Origin: Strigamia acuminata
Lineage: Eukaryota > Arthropoda > Chilopoda > Geophilomorpha > Linotaeniidae
Direction of reading: 5' to 3'
Length of the DNA: 64,000 nucleotides
NCBI GenBank assembly: GCA_949358305.1
Contig: OX442322.1
Span: 2,542,001 to 2,606,000 of the forward strand
The position numbers and the translations under genes are program-made. The notes beneath the pieces are model-generated. The model ran no database searches. It saw only the letters and a program-made list of their open reading frames with translations, and was not told the origin of the DNA. Positions 61,919 to 64,000 of the stretch are shown one piece after another (positions within the stretch are counted from its first letter, which is position 1; each line of letters starts with the position of its first letter).

Positions 61919-61982
61919 GCGCAGACGGTCGAGAAGTTATTTCTTCGCCGCCTGCGCTGACTCGTTTTTTGACTCGTTTTTT
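61919..61982 (-). promoter_or_regulatory. -1 frameshift signal with tandem heptamers (element C)
   Basis: On the minus strand two A AAA AAC heptamers, both in the gag reading phase, lie at 61982-61976 and 61970-61964. After a 6-nt spacer, GCGCAGGCGG (61957-61948) pairs with CCGTCTGCGC (61928-61919), a 10-bp stem with one G-U pair, and GAAG/CTTC pairs inside. The gag stop is in the loop region. The -1 frame is open from either heptamer into pol. Confidence 0.87.
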
Positions 61983-64000
61983 GCCATGGCGAGTTTAATC
62001 TCTGCCATCTGCTTCATTATTGCGTCAAATTTAGCGTCTTCTTTCGCTGTTCTTGGGCACTCATTGGAATAGTGACCCGGTTGGTTACACTTGAAACAAC
62101 GAATATTTGATTTGTTTCTTGGGGCTTCAGTCGATTTTTTCTTTTCAGGGTCTGCTTTCGACGGTGGCGTGTAATTCTTTCGAAAATACTTCGGAATTCG
62201 GCCGGCATTTGGTTTTAACCTGGCGCGAAATTCTTCTACCGCTCTATCTCGATGGATGAGATGTACTAGCGGTCCTTCCTCATCGCAACCCGTTGATAAG
62301 GTATCGCGATAGCTTCGTATTTCTTCGTCCGTCGAATAATCGTCTTTTTCTTCTTTTTCGTCTGATTTTCCGGCATCTTGTCCGGCTTCCTCCCCCTCCT
62401 TGACCTCCTCCAGTGTCGCTTGCATGGCTGACGCTGTCGGTGCCTTTTTAGGGGCGGCCAAAGGGTTGGAAGGCAGCGTGGATGTCAGTTTATTTTTTAT
62501 TTGTAAACCAACGCTAGCTTCTGCCAGCTCCATTATACCGCTAAGATATTCAGTAGGGCGCATAATTTTATCTGTCGCCCCATATCTTTCCGCACTCAAC
62601 TTGAGACGTTTAGCGGTTGCTGCTTTCTCCGCTTCTGGTAAAGCGGAATAATATCTCTTCTCGATATCTATCGTGTTCTCAAACAGGAAGGCGCTCATCT
62701 CCTCGTAGCTGCCTCCTGTCGGTGCCCTTTCTTCAAGTAACACCCGTTGCGAGTACTCCGACAAACCGCCGAGAAAGAAAAGGTTGAATCCCGTGGCATG
62801 AAATTCCATCGGGGCCTTTTCGAACAACAATCTGGCGCGAATGTCGTAATCCATTATGGTTTCACCAGGCATCTGGCGAAGACCTCGCATCTTTCGGCTC
62901 ACCTCTTCGGGTGTCTCGCCGTAGCGTAGGTCGAATCTCATTAAAAAGTCGTCCCAATTGACGCCTTTCAATCCTTGGTACCACTCACGTGCCGAGCCTG
63001 TCATTAGCTCGACAATACCGTGGGTGAGCATGTCTCCTACGGTGGCTTTAGTGGCAGTCTTAATTCGAATTACTTCGTCAAGGAAGCGATCTCCCGCTTT
63101 CCATGACCCGTCGAAACGGTTCTGAATATAAAATTGCCACCTAATATTCCCGGTAACACTCATGGTGTCACGTCGGGAGACAGCGTATTTTTTCTTTACG
63201 CGGTCACCAGTGCTACGATTACGATCGTTTCGTTTGCTCAGATCGATTCCCTCGGCCTTCAACGAGCCAAGCAGGGCTCTTCCAAGCTCTCCCATTGTAT
63301 ACTGTCGACCCGTCGAATCGGTAAACGCGCTTTGTCGGGGAAGGTCCTGAAACTCCTCCCGTCGGTGGTCGCTATTTTCCGATCGACGTCGTTTCTCTCT
63401 ATCGCGCGGAGAGTTGGATCTCTTCCGGCGATTACTTGATTTATCCTTTCGTCTGTCGTCGTTGGATGAGGGGTCGGAGCTGGGGTCGGGAGACGGTGAG
63501 CGGCGTGGCGGGTTGCGCCGTGAAGAGTTTGACTCTTTCCGGCCCCTACGACGGTCGTCACGTTCCCTTTCCCTGCGTTCATCGCGTTCTCTTTCCCTTC
63601 GTTTTTCTCCGGAACCTCTCTCCGAATCGTGATGACTGGGTGCATTTGACTCCAGTCCATCTGACGACGAATCACTATTTCCGTAGTGATAATATTTCGG
63701 TCTTTCATCGCGTTTGCCTTCTTCTCGCGAAGAGGTGCGATCATGCGATTGTCTCCTTGACGACTCGTCGTCTTTAAGGATGGGCACTGGTTGTTGCCAC
63801 TCAGTCCCTTGCGGATTATCTTGCTGTTGGCTTGTGAGAGCTTGCTCTTCATTTCGCCTAGCATTATTAGCGTTGATTAACCGTGTTATCGCATTATTTG
63901 TGGCTGAATCGAGAGCTTGCATGCGGGGCCGAGTTTGTTGTTCTCTGGCCGACGCATCTCTCTTGCGCGGAGTAGCTGGTGTCGCCCTCTCCGGCTGGGG
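61937..64000 (-). CDS. gag: Gag of element C, N-terminus outside the window
   Basis: The frame is open to the window edge; the ATG at 63922 gives 661 residues, but codons above it are also open (PQPERATPATPRKRD...), so the true start is probably outside. Visible: an Arg/Ser/Glu/Asp-rich region (residues about 45-205 from that ATG) with many RS and RE dipeptides, a Gag domain (about 255-400; ELMTGSAREWYQGLKG, then FLMRFDLRYGETPEEV, MDYDIRARLLFEKAP), an acidic segment, and a zinc knuckle CFKCNQPGHYSNEC near the C-terminus. The last codons AAKK end at the stop 61937-61939, inside the frameshift hairpin. The SR-like N-terminal part is unusual for Gag and may bind RNA or splicing factors. Confidence 0.92.
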   Translation of the reverse strand, partial: PQPERATPATPRKRDASAREQQTRPRMQALDSATNNAITRLINANNARRNEEQALTSQQQDNPQGTEWQQPVPILKDDESSRRQSHDRTSSREEGKRDERPKYYHYGNSDSSSDGLESNAPSHHDSERGSGEKRRERERDERRERERDDRRRGRKESNSSRRNPPRRSPSPDPSSDPSSNDDRRKDKSSNRRKRSNSPRDREKRRRSENSDHRREEFQDLPRQSAFTDSTGRQYTMGELGRALLGSLKAEGIDLSKRNDRNRSTGDRVKKKYAVSRRDTMSVTGNIRWQFYIQNRFDGSWKAGDRFLDEVIRIKTATKATVGDMLTHGIVELMTGSAREWYQGLKGVNWDDFLMRFDLRYGETPEEVSRKMRGLRQMPGETIMDYDIRARLLFEKAPMEFHATGFNLFFLGGLSEYSQRVLLEERAPTGGSYEEMSAFLFENTIDIEKRYYSALPEAEKAATAKRLKLSAERYGATDKIMRPTEYLSGIMELAEASVGLQIKNKLTSTLPSNPLAAPKKAPTASAMQATLEEVKEGEEAGQDAGKSDEKEEKDDYSTDEEIRSYRDTLSTGCDEEGPLVHLIHRDRAVEEFRARLKPNAGRIPKYFRKNYTPPSKADPEKKKSTEAPRNKSNIRCFKCNQPGHYSNECPRTAKEDAKFDAIMKQMAEIKLAMAKNESKNESAQAAKK

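Larger units (their letters stand above)
52585..64000 (-). mobile_element. Element C: Ty3/Gypsy retrotransposon with a large ORF3, 5' end outside
   Basis: In minus-strand order: gag (open at the window edge), a -1 frameshift site, pol, a 1.4-kb noncoding region with tandem hairpin repeats and a candidate intron, a 917-residue ORF3, a polypurine tract, and a 3' LTR ending at 52585. All three frames are unbroken. The LTR termini (TGTTGTGACC...GCGACA) resemble those of family Z (TGTGGTGACC...GCGACA). The 5' LTR and primer site would lie past 64000. Confidence 0.9.

Overview
The window is repeat-dense DNA from a eukaryotic nuclear genome, most likely an invertebrate animal. The evidence is layered Ty3/Gypsy and Ty1/Copia LTR retrotransposons, CACTA-like DNA elements with terminal inverted repeats, minisatellites, and primer sites matching eukaryotic tRNA-Gln, tRNA-Pro and initiator tRNA-Met. 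I found no confident host protein-coding gene and no bacterial operon structure, so the species cannot be named.

Three large Ty3/Gypsy elements dominate. Element A (9474-23431, + strand) and element B (32004-46355, + strand) belong to related families. Each has LTRs of about 1.6-1.75 kb, a 4-bp target duplication (CCCT and GCCT), a tRNA-Gln primer site, gag, pol and a third ORF where env would sit. B is intact in all three ORFs and its LTRs differ at only about seven positions by eye. A has an early stop in gag, plus a stop and a frameshifting deletion in ORF3. Element C (52585 to beyond 64000, - strand) is a more distant Gypsy lineage with gag, pol and an unrelated 917-residue ORF3; its 5' end lies outside the window.

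The expression layout is the most interesting part. In A and B, gag ends in A AAA AAC followed directly by the stop codon and, 7 nt on, a G5/C5 hairpin. This is a classic -1 frameshift signal leading into pol. C has two in-phase A AAA AAC heptamers followed by a strong hairpin. In all three elements ORF3 starts right at an AG that looks like a 3' splice site, and a GTAAGT donor lies 0.6-1.1 kb upstream, between pol and ORF3. ORF3 is therefore probably made from a spliced mRNA, possibly with its own promoter. The A/B ORF3 product has an Arg/Ser-rich N-terminus and a ten-cysteine putative zinc region, with no signal peptide or membrane segment, so it is not an Env.

Layout: 1-2699 holds a minus-strand Gypsy 5' end (tRNA-Pro primer, partial gag) inserted in a B-type LTR remnant; 2755-7470 Copia remnants in both orientations and a MITE; 7862-9473 a decayed Gypsy RT and an LTR-like remnant; 9474-23431 element A; 23579-24833 a CACTA-like element with a TAT target duplication; 25400-26110 an LTR-like block; 26759-28193 a broken Copia element with an initiator-Met primer site; 28428-30732 AT-rich DNA; 30733-32003 and 46356-47821 older minus-strand retroelement DNA split by element B; 47822-51000 Copia LTR-like DNA and a 42-bp minisatellite split by a solo LTR; 52585-64000 element C.
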